This document shows, piece by piece, positions 35,768 to 47,143 of a stretch of 64,000 nucleotides of DNA (position 1 is the stretch's first letter; every line of letters begins with the position of its first letter). The notes under the pieces were generated by a model that worked only from the letters and a program-made list of their open reading frames with translations, searched no databases and was not told where the DNA came from. This DNA is from Arachis hypogaea (Eukaryota; Streptophyta; Magnoliopsida; Fabales; Fabaceae), in assembly GCF_003086295.3 (NCBI RefSeq), contig NC_092040.1, positions 63,467,559 to 63,531,558 of the forward strand, written 5' to 3'. The translations under genes and the position numbers were made by a program.

Positions 35768-38700
35768 CCTTAGGCACACATCTACGGATTACTCCGTCTG
35801 CACATCTCTTAAAGAGATATGGTTCATCCCAAAGATAGTACTTTGCATCTGTGATTAATTTCTTTGATTGCACCCTACTGTACTCTTTGGGTATGAATCT
35901 CACTGCCTTGTAGTTTGCAATGTCTGCAAACCATGGCACTTCCTGGATGGCAAAGAGTTGCTCATCCGGAAAAGTTTCAGAGATTTCAGTGAGAGGGAGG
36001 GACGCCCCTTCTACTGGTTCTATTCGGGACAAATGATCTACTACTTGATTCTCTGTCCCTTTTCTGTCTCTTATTTCTATATCAAACTCTTGCAGAAGCA
36101 ACACCCATCTGATGAGTCTGGGTTTTGAATCCTGCTTTGTGAGTAGATATTTAAGAGCAGCATGATCAGTGTACACAAACACTTTTGATCCTACTAAATA
36201 GGATCTGAATTTGTCAATGGCGTAAACCACTGCAAGTAGCTCTTTTTCTGTGGTTGTGTAATTCTTCTGTGCATCATTTAGAACACGGCTAGCATAATAA
36301 ATGACGTGCAGAAGCTTGTCATGCCTTTGTCCCAACACTGCACCAATGGCATGGTCACTGGCATCACACATCAATTCAAATGGTAATGTCCAGTCTGGTG
36401 CAGAGATGATTGGTGCTGTAACCAATTTAGCCTTCAGAGTCTCAAATGCCTGCAGACACTCTTTATCAAAGATAAATGGCGTGTCAGCAGCTAGCAGGTT
36501 GCTCAGAGGTTTGGCGATTTTTTGAAAAATCCTTTATAAACCTCCTATAGAATCCTGCATGCCCCAAAAAGCTTCTGATTGCCTTAACATTAGCAGGTGG
36601 TGGCAATTTTTCAATTACTTCTACCTTAGCTTGGTCCACCTCTATTCCCTTGTTCGAAATTTTGTGCCCAAGGACAATTCCTTCAGTCACCATAAAGTGA
36701 CATTTTTCCCAGTTTAAAACCAGGTTAGTCTCTTGGCATCTTTTCAGAACAAGTGCTAAATGGTTAAGGCAGGAGCTAAATGAGTCTCCAAATACTGAAA
36801 AGTCATCCATGAAGACTTCCAGGAATTTTTCCACCATATCAGAGAAAATTGAGAGCATGCACCTCTGAAAGGTTGCAGGTGCATTTCACAAGCCAAATGG
36901 CATCCTTCTGTATGCAAATACTCCAGATGGGCATGTGAATGCCGTTTTCTCCTGATCTTGGGGATCTACTGCAATTTGATTATAACCTGAATATCCATCC
37001 AGGAAGCAGTAGTATTCATGACCTGCTAGTCTTTCTAGCATCTGGTCTATGAATGGTAAAGGAAAATGATCCTTTCTGGTGGCTGTATTGAGCCTTCTAT
37101 AATCAATGCACATACGCCACCCTGTAACTGTTCTTGTAGGAACCAGTTCATTTTTTTCATTATGAACCACTGTCATGCCTCCTTTCTTAGGGACGACTTG
37201 GACAGGGCTCACCCAGGGGCTGTCAGAAATAGGATAAATAATCCCAGCCTCTAGTAATTTAGTGACCTCTTTCTGCACCACTTCTTTCATAGCTGGATTC
37301 AGCCGCCTTTGTGGTTGAACCACTGGCTTGGCGTCATCTTCCAGCAAGATCTTGTGCATGCATCTAGCTGGGCTAATGCCCTTAAGATCACTGATGGACC
37401 ACCCAAGAGCTGTCTTGTGTGTCCTTAGCACTTGAATTAGTGCTTCCTCTTCCTGTGGCTCTAAGGTAGAGCTTATAATTACAGGAAAGGTATCACCTTC
37501 TCCCAGAAATGCATATTTCAGGGATGGTGGTAATGGTTTGAGTTCGGGTTTTGGAGGTTTCTCCTCTTCTTGAGGGATTTTAAGAGGTTCTATTATCTTC
37601 TCTGATTCCTCCAAATCAGGCTGAACATCTTTAAAGATGTCCTCTAGCTCTGATTCGAGACTCTCAGCCATATTGACCTCTCTTACCAGAGAGTCAATAA
37701 TATCAACACTCATGCAGTCATTTGGGGTGTCTGGATGTTGCATGGCTTTGACAACATTCAACTTAAACTCCTCCTCATTGACTCTCAAGGTTACTTCCCC
37801 TTTTTGGACATCAATGAGGGTTCGGCCAGTTGCTAGGAAAGGTCTTCCTAGAATGAGAGTTGCACTCTTGTGCTCCTCCATTTCCAGCACCACAAAGTCA
37901 GTAGGAAAGGCGAATGGCCCAACCTTGACAATCATGTCTTCAATCACTCCTGATGGGTATTTAATGGAGCCATCAGCAAGTTGAAGACACATCCTGGTTG
38001 GTTTGATTTCTTCAGCTAAACCAAGCTTTCTGATAGTGGATGCAGGTATTAGGTTGATACTTGCCCCAAGATCACATAAAGCTTGCTTGGCACAAGTACC
38101 CTCTAATGTGCATGGTATCATAAAGCTCCCAGGATCTTTAAGCTTCTCAGGTATGCTTTTCAGAATGACTGCACTGCATTCTTCAGTGAGGTAAACTTTT
38201 TCAGTTTCCCTCCAATCCTTCTTATGACTTAAGATCTCTTTCATGAACTTAGCATAAGAGGGTATTTGCTCAAGTGCTTCTGCAAACGGAATCTTTATTT
38301 CAAGAGTCCTGAGATAGTCTGCAAAGCGGGCAAATTGCTTATCCTGTTCCGCTTGGCGGAGTTTTTGAGGATAAGGCATTTTGGCTTTGTATTCCTCAAC
38401 CTTAGTTGCTGCAGGTTTATTACCTACAGAAGTGGATTGGGAAGCCTTTTTAGAAGGGTTGTTATCAGCACTTGTATGTGACTGATCACTCATTGGCATT
38501 TGAATGCCAGGGGTGGAAGCTGGAGTGGCGTTAGACGCCACTTCCTTATTTGTTACTGGCGTTTGAACGCCAGAACCATGTTCCCTTTGGGTGTTCAACG
38601 CCGGATTCATGCTTGTTTCTGGCGTTGAACGCCAGGAATGAGCATGGTCTGGGCGTTCAGCGCCAGCATCATTCCTATCTGGGATCTGATTGTCCTCAGA

Positions 38701-39663
38701 GGGATTTTGAGTAGACATCTGTTCATTTCTTGGCTTCCTGCTGCTTTGAAGTGAGGTATTTAATGTTTTCCCACTTCTTAATTGGACTGCTTGGCATTCT
38801 TCCGCTATTTGTTTTGACAGTTGCTTTAATTGCACTTCCATATTCCTGTTAGCCATTCTTGTTTCCTATAATATTTCCTTGAATTCGGCTAGCTGCTGAG
38901 TTAGGAAGTCTAACTGTTGATTGAATTCATTAGCCTGATCCACAGGACTGGGTTTAGCAATTACTGTTTTAGCTTCTTCTTTCATGGAAGGTTCACTGCT
39001 TAGGTACAGATGCTGATTTCTGGCAACTGTATCAATGAGCTCTTGAGCTTCTTCAATTGTTTTTCTCATATGTATAGATCCACCAACTGAGTGGTCTAGA
39101 GAAATCTAAGCTTTTTCTGTAAGCCCATAGTAGAAGATGTCTAATTGCACCCACTCTGAAAACATTTCAGAAGGGCATTTTCTTAGCATCTCTCTGTATC
39201 TCTCCCAGGCATCATAAAGGGATTCATTATCTCCTTGTTTGAAGCCTTGGATGCTTAGCCTTAGCTGTGTCATCCGTTTTGGAGGGAAATAGTGATTCAG
39301 GAATTTTTCTGACAGCTGTTTCCATGTTTTTATGCTGTTCTTAGGCTGGTTATTTAACCACCTCTTAGCTTGATCTTTTACAGCAAATGGAAACAGTAAT
39401 AATCTGTAGACATCCTGATCCACTTCTTTATCATGTACTGTGTCAGCAAATTGTAAAAATTATGCCAGAAACTCTGTAGGTTCTTCATGTGGAAGACCAG
39501 AATACTGACAGTTTTGCTGCACCATGATAATGAGCTGAGGATTCAACTCAAAGCTACTAACTCCAATGGAGGGTATACAGATACTACCCCCATATGAAGC
39601 AGTAGTGGGGTTAGCATATGACCCCAGAGTCCTCCTGGACTGATCATTCCCATTTAATTCCAT
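35768..39663 (-). pseudogene. gag-pol: F2 gag-pol, broken and 3'-truncated
   Basis: ATG at 39663 (MELNGNDQSRRTLGSYANP). Gag domain to about 38900, dyad-coding linker about 38490-38675, protease (ALCDLGASINLIP, LILGRPFLA), RT ([27 protein letters not shown]), RNase H ([23 protein letters not shown]). The integrase zinc finger breaks after RRCVPKEE. Stops at 39460-39462, 39106-39108 and 38866-38868, each where sister copies have Gln; a TGA replaces the Cys in MPFGLCNAP (near 36886); a one-base insertion in an A run near 36523 shifts the frame. From 38856 to 36886 it is 656 codons without interruption, the best-kept pol stretch among the F copies. Confidence 0.9.
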
Positions 39664-40485
39664 AATGGAATAAAAGAGATGATATGTATGTTGCTATTAT
39701 TTATTTTATAATAGTGGAATAAAAAAATGGAATATATATAATAAAAAAATTTGAAAATATTTTGTGAAAATTTTTTTTTTTCGAAAAATTTTGAAATTGA
39801 AATATGAAATTTATATAAAAAATTTCGAAAATGTAGTTTTAAAATTAGTTAAAAAAGATACTTTTTTTTTTGAATTTTATGATGAAAGAGAAAAACACAT
39901 AAAAGGCACAAGACTTAAAATTTTTAGATCTAATGCTCCTTATTTTCGAAAATTTTTGGAGGGAAAACACCAAGGAACACCAAACTTAAAAATTTTAAGA
40001 TCAAGACACAAGAAAAACTCAAGAACACTTTGAAGATTCACAAGAACACCAAGAACAAAAGAAAGAACACCAAACTTAAAAGTTTTAGAAAACTTTAATA
40101 AAATTTTCGAAAATTATAAAAAGATTAACAAGAAAACACCAAACTTAAAGTTTGGCACAAGATTAAATCCAAGAAAAATTATTTTTTTGAAAAAGGTTCC
40201 AAAGGGGATAACCAATTATCAAGAACAACTTAAAAATCAAGGAAGAACCAAGAACACTAACACGAGATTTTTAGAGAAGATATAAAATATGCAATTAACA
40301 CCAAACTTAGAATAAGACACTAAACTCACGAAAAATTAACAATTAATTAAGAAAAAATAAAATTTTTGAAAAGAAATTTTTGAAAAGAAACTATCCTATC
40401 AAAATTTGATGACTCTATAATAACAAAAATAAATTATTCCTAATCTAAGAAATAAAATAAGCCTTCAATTGTTCAAACTCAACAA
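39664..40485 (-). other. F2 5' leader
   Basis: AT-rich leader with four AACACCAAACTTA motifs (near 39977, 40067, 40136 and 40297). It lacks the tRNA-like fragment of F1 and F3. No conserved coding frame. Confidence 0.65.
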
Positions 40486-40503
40486 TCCCCGGCAACGGCG
40501 CCA
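40486..40503 (-). promoter_or_regulatory. F2 primer binding site (tRNA-Asp)
   Basis: In sense TGGCGCCGTTGCCGGGGA, a perfect 18-base match to the tRNA-Asp(GTC) complement, six bases from the LTR. Confidence 0.9.
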
Positions 40504-40509
40504 AAAACT

Positions 40510-42054
40510 TGGTGCACGAATTTGTGATTCGCACAACTAACCAGCAAGTGCACTGGGTCGTCCAAGTAATACCTTACGTGAGTAAGGGTCGATCCCACGG
40601 AGATTATTGGTTTGAAGCAATCAATGTTTATTTTATTAATCTTAGTCAGGAGGTCAATAAGGTTATTTGGATTTAATTGTAAGAAGTCAAAGTATTTAGA
40701 ATTATTAGATAAATAATAGAGAATAATAGCGTTACTTGTTGTGCAGTAATGGGGAATATGTTGGAGTTTTGGAGATGCTTTGTTCTTTGACTTTAACTCT
40801 TCCTTGAAATCCTTCAACACACGCAAGGCTCCTTCCATGGCAAGCTCTATGTAGGGTGTCACCGTTGTCGGTGGCTACTTCCCATCCTCTCAGTGAAAAC
40901 GTTCCTATGCTCTGTCACAGCACGGCTAATCATCTGTCGGTTCTCAATCAGGTTGGAGTAGAATCCATTGATTCATTTACGTCTGTCACTAACGCCCAGC
41001 CTTCAGGAGTTTGAAGCTCGTCACAGTCATTCAATCCCAGAATCCTACTCGGAATACCACAGACAAGGTTTAGACTTTCCGGATCCTCATGAATGCCGCC
41101 ATCAATCCAGCTTATACCACGAAGATTCTGATTAAGGAATCTAAGAGATACTCATTCAATCTGATGTAGAACGGAGGTGGTTGTCTGGCACACGTTCATG
41201 GATTGAGGAAGGTGATGAGTGTCACGGATCATCACCTTCTCCATAATTAAGCGCGAATAAACATCTTAGATAAGAACAAGCGTGTTTGAATGGAAAACAA
41301 AGGGATTGTATTAAATCATCGAGACGCTGCAGAGCTCCTCACCCCCAACAATGGAGTTTAGAGACTCATGCCGTCAAAAAGTATGTAATTCAGATCTGAA
41401 AATGTCATGAGGTACAAGAATAGTCTCTAAAAGTTGTTTAAATAGTAAACTAGTAACCTAGGTTTACAGAAAATGAATAAACTAAGATAACTGGTGCAGA
41501 AATCCACTTCTGGGGCCCACTTGGTGTGTGCTGGGGCTGGGACTAAAGCTTTCCACGAGTTAAGGCTTTTCTTGGAGTTGAACTCCAAGTTATGACGTGT
41601 TTTGGGCGTTCAACTCCGGATCATGACGTGTTTCTGGCGTTTAACTCCAGACAGCAGCATGTACTTGGCGTTCAACGCCAAGTTACGTCGTCTATCCTCG
41701 CGCAAAGTATGGACTATTATATATTGCTGGAAAGCCCTGGATGTCGACTTTCCAACGCCGTTGAGAGCGCGCCAATTGGACTCCTGTAGCTCCAGAAAAT
41801 CCATTTCGAGTGCAGGGAGGTCAGGATCCAACAGCATCAGCAGTCCTTTTTCAGCCTAACTCAGATTTTTGCTCAGCTCCCTCAATTTCATCCAGAAAAT
41901 ACCAGAAATCACAGAAAAACACACAAGCTCATAGTAAAGTCCAGAAATATGATTTTTGCCTAAAAACTAATATTATTCTACTAAAAACTAATTAAAATTT
42001 GCTAAAATCTACATGAAATTACCCCCAAAAAGCGTATAAAATATCCGCTCATCA
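40510..42054 (-). repeat. F2 5' LTR
   Basis: 1545 bp, in sense TGATGAGCGGATATTTTATACGC to AAATTCGTGCACCA. It carries dyads with three different arm sequences at about 41571-41690, including the perfect CTTGGAGTTGAACTCCAAG (41571-41589). Confidence 0.85.
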
Positions 42055-42888
42055 GGTATCCCATTATTCACGGAATTCCTCTCAGAAGTGTACATGAATT
42101 GGTTGTTTGCAACCATGTCAAATGAGTTCTTGAGCCTCTTCAGGCGTTTTCTTCAGGTGAATAGATCCACCTGCAGAATGATGCAATGACATTTTAAAAA
42201 ATTCAGAGAGACCATAATAGAATATATCTAATATGGTCCATTCTGAAAACATGTCAGATGGACATCTTTTGGTCAACTGCTTGTATCTTTCCCAGGCTTC
42301 ATAGAGGGATTCACCATCTTTTTGTTTGAAGGTTTGAACATCCACTCTCAGCTTGCTCAGCTTTTGAGGAGGAAAGAATTTATCCAAGAAGGCTGTGACC
42401 AGCTTATCCCAGGAATCCAGGCTATCCTTAGGTTGTGAATCCAACCATATTCTAGCTCTGTCTCTTACAGCAAAAGGGAAAAGCATGAGTATGTAGACTT
42501 CAGGATCAACTCCATTCGTCTTTACAGTCTCACAGATCTGCAAGAACTCAGTTAAGAACTGATAAGGATCTTCAGATGGAAGTCCATAAAACTTGCAGTT
42601 TTGTTGCATTAAGGCAACTAGCTGAGGTTTCAGCTCAAAGTTATTGGCTCCAATGGCAGGAATGGAGATGCTTCTTCCATCAAACTTGGACGTTGGCTTT
42701 GTGAAGTCACCAAGCATTCTCCTTGCATTATTATTATTTTCGGCTGCCATCTCCTTCTCTTATTCGAAAATTTCTGAAAGGTTGTTTCTGGATTATTGTA
42801 ATTTAGCTTCTTTTAATTTTCTCTTCAGAGTCCTTTCAGGTTCTGGATCAATTTCAACAAGAGTGCCTTTTTCCCTGTTTCTGCTCAT
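42055..42888 (-). pseudogene. gag: N3 gag, broken and truncated by F2
   Basis: Start at 42888 (MSRNREKGTLVEIDPEPERTL). Two in-frame TAA codons near 42790 and 42762 precede the conserved gag domain (KFDGRSISIPAIGANNFELKPQ, QICETVKTNGVDPEVY, RARIWLDSQPKDS, KFFPPQKLSKLRVDVQTF, CPSDMFSEWTILDIFYYGL). A one-base insertion near 42122 shifts the frame just before the F2 insertion. Very similar to N2 gag. Confidence 0.8.
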
Positions 42889-44399
42889 ATGAAAGAGAAG
42901 AAAACAAGAAAAGAAAGAGGAATCCTATATGTCACAGTATAGAGATTCCCTTATGTTAGTAGAAGAAGAAAGGGGAGAAGAATCCAAACACAAGGGATAT
43001 AATGAGTTCGGATTTTTAGATGAAGAGAGGTGAAGAGAAGTGTTAGTAATTAAATAATTAAATAGAATAAGAAAAGAGAGGGAGAAATTCGAAAATAATT
43101 TTGAAAAAGGGGTTAGTAATTTTCAAAAATTAAAGATAAGATAAGATTAAAATTAAAATTTAAAACAATTAATTAATCAAAAAGAAATTTTTGAAAAAGG
43201 GATGAGATATTTTCGAAAATTAGAGAGGGAAGAGTAGTTAAGTGGTTTTGAAAAAGATAAGAAACAAACAAAAAGTCAAAAAGTTAGTTGAAAAAGATAT
43301 TAAAATCAAAATTTAAAAAGATAAGAAGATAGGAGTTTAGATAAGATATTTTGAAATCAAATTTCGAAAAAATAAAATTTTTGAAAAAGATAAGATAAAA
43401 GATAAAAAGATTTAATTTTAAAATTGACTTAACTAACAAGAAACTACAAGATAAGATTCTAGAATTTAAAGATTGAACCTTTCTTAACAAGAAAGTAGCA
43501 AACTTCAAATTTTTGACCCAATCACATTAATTGTTAGCTAATTTTCGAAAATTAAATGTAAAGATAGGAAAAATATTTTGAAAATATTTTGAAAAAGATT
43601 TTTGGAATTTTCGAAATATAGAAAAAATTGAAAAAGATATAATTTTTGAAAAAGATTTGAAAAGATAAGATTTTTAAAATTGAAAATTTGACTTGACTTT
43701 GTAAGAAACAACTAATTTTTAAAATTTTTGACTAAGTCAACTCAAATTTTCGAAATTTATGAGAAAAATAAGGAAAAGATATTTTTTTTATTTTTTGAAT
43801 TTTTAATTATGAGAGAGAAAAACACAAACATGACCCAAAACATGAAAATTTTGGATCAAAACACTTAATGCATGCAAGAACACTATGAATGTCAAGATGA
43901 ACACCAAGAACACTTTGAAGATCATGATGAACATCAAGAACATAATTTTGAAAAATTTTTGATGCAAAGAAAACATGCAAGACACCAAACTTAGAAATCT
44001 TTAATGCATGGACACTATGAATGCAAAAATGCATATGAAAAACAACAAACAACACAAAACAAGAAAACATCAAGATCAAACAAGAAGACTTATCAAGAAC
44101 AACTTGAAGATCATGAAGAACACTATGAATGCATGGGATTTTCGAAAAATGCAAGAAAAATTTTTAAAAGCATGCAATTGACACCAAACTTAAAAATTGA
44201 CTCAAGACTCAAACAAGAAACACAAAATATTTTTTATTTTTATGATTTTCTAATTTTTTTTGAATTTTTATTTTAATTTTTTTGAAAAACATTTTTGGAA
44301 AAACGAAAAAGAAAAGAAAAATTTTTGAAAAAGTTTTTGAAAAGAAAATTACCTAATCTGAGCAACAAGATGAACCGTCAGTTGTCCATACTCGAATAA
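42889..44399 (-). other. N3 5' leader
   Basis: About 1.5 kb, A/G-rich on the plus strand, with AAGATAAGA-like low-complexity runs and GACACCAAACTTA motifs near 43980 and 44182. No conserved coding frame. No dyad cluster, unlike the N2 leader. Confidence 0.6.
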
Positions 44400-44417
44400 T
44401 CCCCGGCAACGGCGCCA
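44400..44417 (-). promoter_or_regulatory. N3 primer binding site (tRNA-Asp)
   Basis: In sense TGGCGCCGTTGCCGGGGA, perfect match; six bases from the LTR. Confidence 0.9.
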
Positions 44418-44423
44418 AAAACT

Positions 44424-46259
44424 TGGTGGACGAAATTGTGATTCACTTGTTATTCCATTTTGCAAAATTCATTGCTTTTCATTCCCTGGTAATGGCGCCA
44501 AAAACATGATGCCAATACCATAGTTCACAACTCCGTTCAACTAACCAGCAAGTGTACTGGGTCGTCCAAGTAATAAACCTTACGCGAGTAAGGGTCGATC
44601 CCACAGAGATTGTTGGTATGAAGCAAGCTATGGTCACCTTGTAAATCTCAGTTAGGCAGATTAAATTGGTTTATGGTTTCAAAAATTAATAATAAAATAG
44701 AAAATAAAAAGGGATAGAAATACTTATGTAAATCAATAGTGAGAATTTCAGATAGGTATATGGAGATGCTGTGCTCCTCTTGAAACTCTACTTCACTACT
44801 CACTCTTCCTTCAATCCTTCTTACTCCTTTCCATGGCAAGTTGTATGTAGGGCATCACCATCATCGGTGGCTACTTTCAATCCTCTTGGGAAAATGATCC
44901 TATGCGCTGTCACTGCACGGCTAATCGTCTGGAGGCATCACCCATGGTTGATGGCTACATCCCGTCCTCTCAGTGAAAACGTTCCTATGCTCTGTCACAG
45001 CACGGCTAATCATCTGTCAGTTCTCAATCAGGTTGGAATAGAATCCATTGATTCTTTTGCGTTTGTCACTAACGCCCAGCCTTCAGGAGTTTGAAGCTCG
45101 TCACAGTCATTCAATACCGGAATCCTACTCGGAATACCACAGACAAGGTTAGACTTTCCGGATTCCCAGGATCCTACTCGGAATACCACAGACAAGGTTA
45201 GACTTTCCGGATCCTCATGAATGCCGCCATCTATCTAGCTTATACCACGAAGATTCTGTTGGGGAATCTAAGAGATATGCGCCCGGCCTAAGGTAGAACG
45301 GAAGTGGTTGTCAGTCACGCACGTTCATAGGTGAGAATGATGATGAGTGTCACGGATCATCACATTCATCAAAGTTAAGTGTAGCGTATATCTTGGAATA
45401 AGAATAAAAGGGAATTGAATAAAAAGTAATAGTGATTGTATTGGAACTTGAGGTACAGTAGAGCTCCACACCCTTAATCTATGGTGTGCAGAAACTCCAC
45501 TGTTGAAAATACATAAATAAAAGGTTCAGGCATGGCCGAATGGCCAGCCCCCCTGAATGTGATCAATAGTCTCCTAAGATGAAAAATAAAACAAAACTGA
45601 GACCAAATATCAAACGTGGTCAAAAGACGACTAATACACTAGTAAAAAGTCTTATTTATGCTAAACTAGCTACTAGGGTTTACATGAGTGAGTAATTGAT
45701 GCATAAATCCACTTCCGGGGCCCACTTGGTGTATGTTTGGGCTGAGCTTGATCTATCCACGAGCTGAGGCTTTTCTTGGAGTTGAACTCCAGGTTATAAC
45801 GTGTTTTGAGCGTTCAACTCCGGATCATGATGTTTTTCTGGCGTTTAACTCCAGACAGCAGCATGTACTTGGCGTTCAACGCCAAGTTACGTCGTCAATC
45901 TCCGAATAAAGTATGGACTATTATATATTGCTGGAAAGCTCTAGATGTCTACTTTCCAACGCCGTTGAGAGCGCGCCAATTGGAGTTCTGTAGCTCCAGA
46001 AAATTCATTTCGAGTGCAGGGAGGTCAGATTCCAACAGCATCAGCAGTCCTTTTGTCAGCCTTTTTCAGAGTTTTGCTCAAGTCCCTCAATTTCAGCCAG
46101 AAATTACCTGAAATCACAGAAAAACACACAAACTCATAGTAAAGTCCAGAAATGTGAATTTAACATAAAAACTAATGAAAACATCCCTAAAAGTAGCTTA
46201 AACTTACTAAAAACTATCTAAAAACAATGCCAAAAAGTGTATAAATTATCCGCTCATCA
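44424..46259 (-). repeat. N3 5' LTR, enlarged by internal duplications
   Basis: 1836 bp, about 175-300 bp longer than the other LTRs of this type. It contains a second copy of primer-site-like sequence at 44491-44513, a partial duplication around 44860-45010 (two CACGGCTAATC repeats) and a tandem duplication at about 45119-45218. Dyads at about 45779-45893. Confidence 0.8.
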
Positions 46260-47143
46260 GTGTTCTTTGTTCTTCCTTGATCTTCATGTTGTTCTTGTTT
46301 ATTTTTCTTGTTTGATCTTTGTTTTTCCCAATTTCGTGTGTTTTCGTGTTTTCCTTGTGCAATTTCAAAATAATAGTTTTCAAAAAAAATTTTTATTTTA
46401 TTTTTTTTATCTATAAATATAATACATCTTTAAAAACACATTAAATTTATAGCTCAGTTGGCTAGAGCGTTAGCTTATGCTCTTGGCAATTGGGTATCTT
46501 CTTTTTAAAACTTTTTCAAAAATAATTTTTCTTTGATTAAATCTTGCGCCAAACTTTAAGTTTGGTGTTTTCTTGTTAATCTTTTCATAATTTTCGAAAA
46601 TCTTATTAAAGTTTTCTAAAAAATTTAAGTTTGGTGTTCCTTGGTGTTTTTCCTCCAAAAATTTTCGAAAACAAGGAGCATTAGATCTAAAAATTCTATG
46701 TCTTGTGTCTTTTGTGTGTTTTTCTCTTTCATCATAAAATTTAAAATTCAAAAAAAATATCTTTTCTAACTATTTTTAAGCATATTTTCAATTTTTTTTT
46801 TATTTTTCAAATTTCAATTTCAAAATTTTATCTTATCATATCTTAGTTGTCAAGTAAAAAGAAATCATATCTTTTTTCAAATATTTTTCTATTAATTATT
46901 TTTCTCATAAGTATCTTCAATTTTAAGACATATCTTTTTCAATATTATTTAATTAATTAAGTATTTTAGTTGCCAATTTTCTGTTATTTGTTTTTCTAAT
47001 TTTCAAACTTACTCCTATTTTTTTAATTATTATTCTATTTTATTCTCTTTTTAATTTCGAAAAAAATTAATAATAATATATATATATATATATATATATT
47101 AATCATATTTATCTCCAATTCACAACATCTCCCTTTCTCCATC
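46260..47143 (+). other. F3 5' leader with tRNA-like fragment and TA repeat
   Basis: AT-rich. It contains AAGTTTGGTGTT motifs (near 46557 and 46627), the tRNA-like TAGCTCAGTTGGCTAGAGCG (46450-46469) and a (TA)n run at about 47077-47099. Collinear with the F1 leader. Confidence 0.7.

Larger units (their letters stand above)
35768..42054 (-). mobile_element. Element F2, FIDEL-like element truncated in integrase
   Basis: On the minus strand: 5' LTR (40510-42054), primer site, leader, gag, protease, RT, RNase H and the start of integrase, ending at the junction with N1 near 35768. The rest of integrase, ORF3 and the 3' LTR are missing. Inserted into N3 gag; the expected duplication is GGTAT (42055-42059), but the other side is deleted. 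Confidence 0.8.
42055..46259 (-). mobile_element. Element N3, 5' part of an N-type element
   Basis: Minus strand: LTR 44424-46259, primer site, leader and gag up to the F2 insertion at 42054. Type N by gag sequence. Its 3' half should lie beyond F2 but was lost in the deletion at 35768. It sits in the leader of F3; the flanking five bases are GTGTT (46260-46264). Confidence 0.75.

Noticed and set aside
46450..46469. tRNA gene
   Set aside because: Only a D-arm-like piece is present; no T arm, acceptor stem or matching 3' half found.
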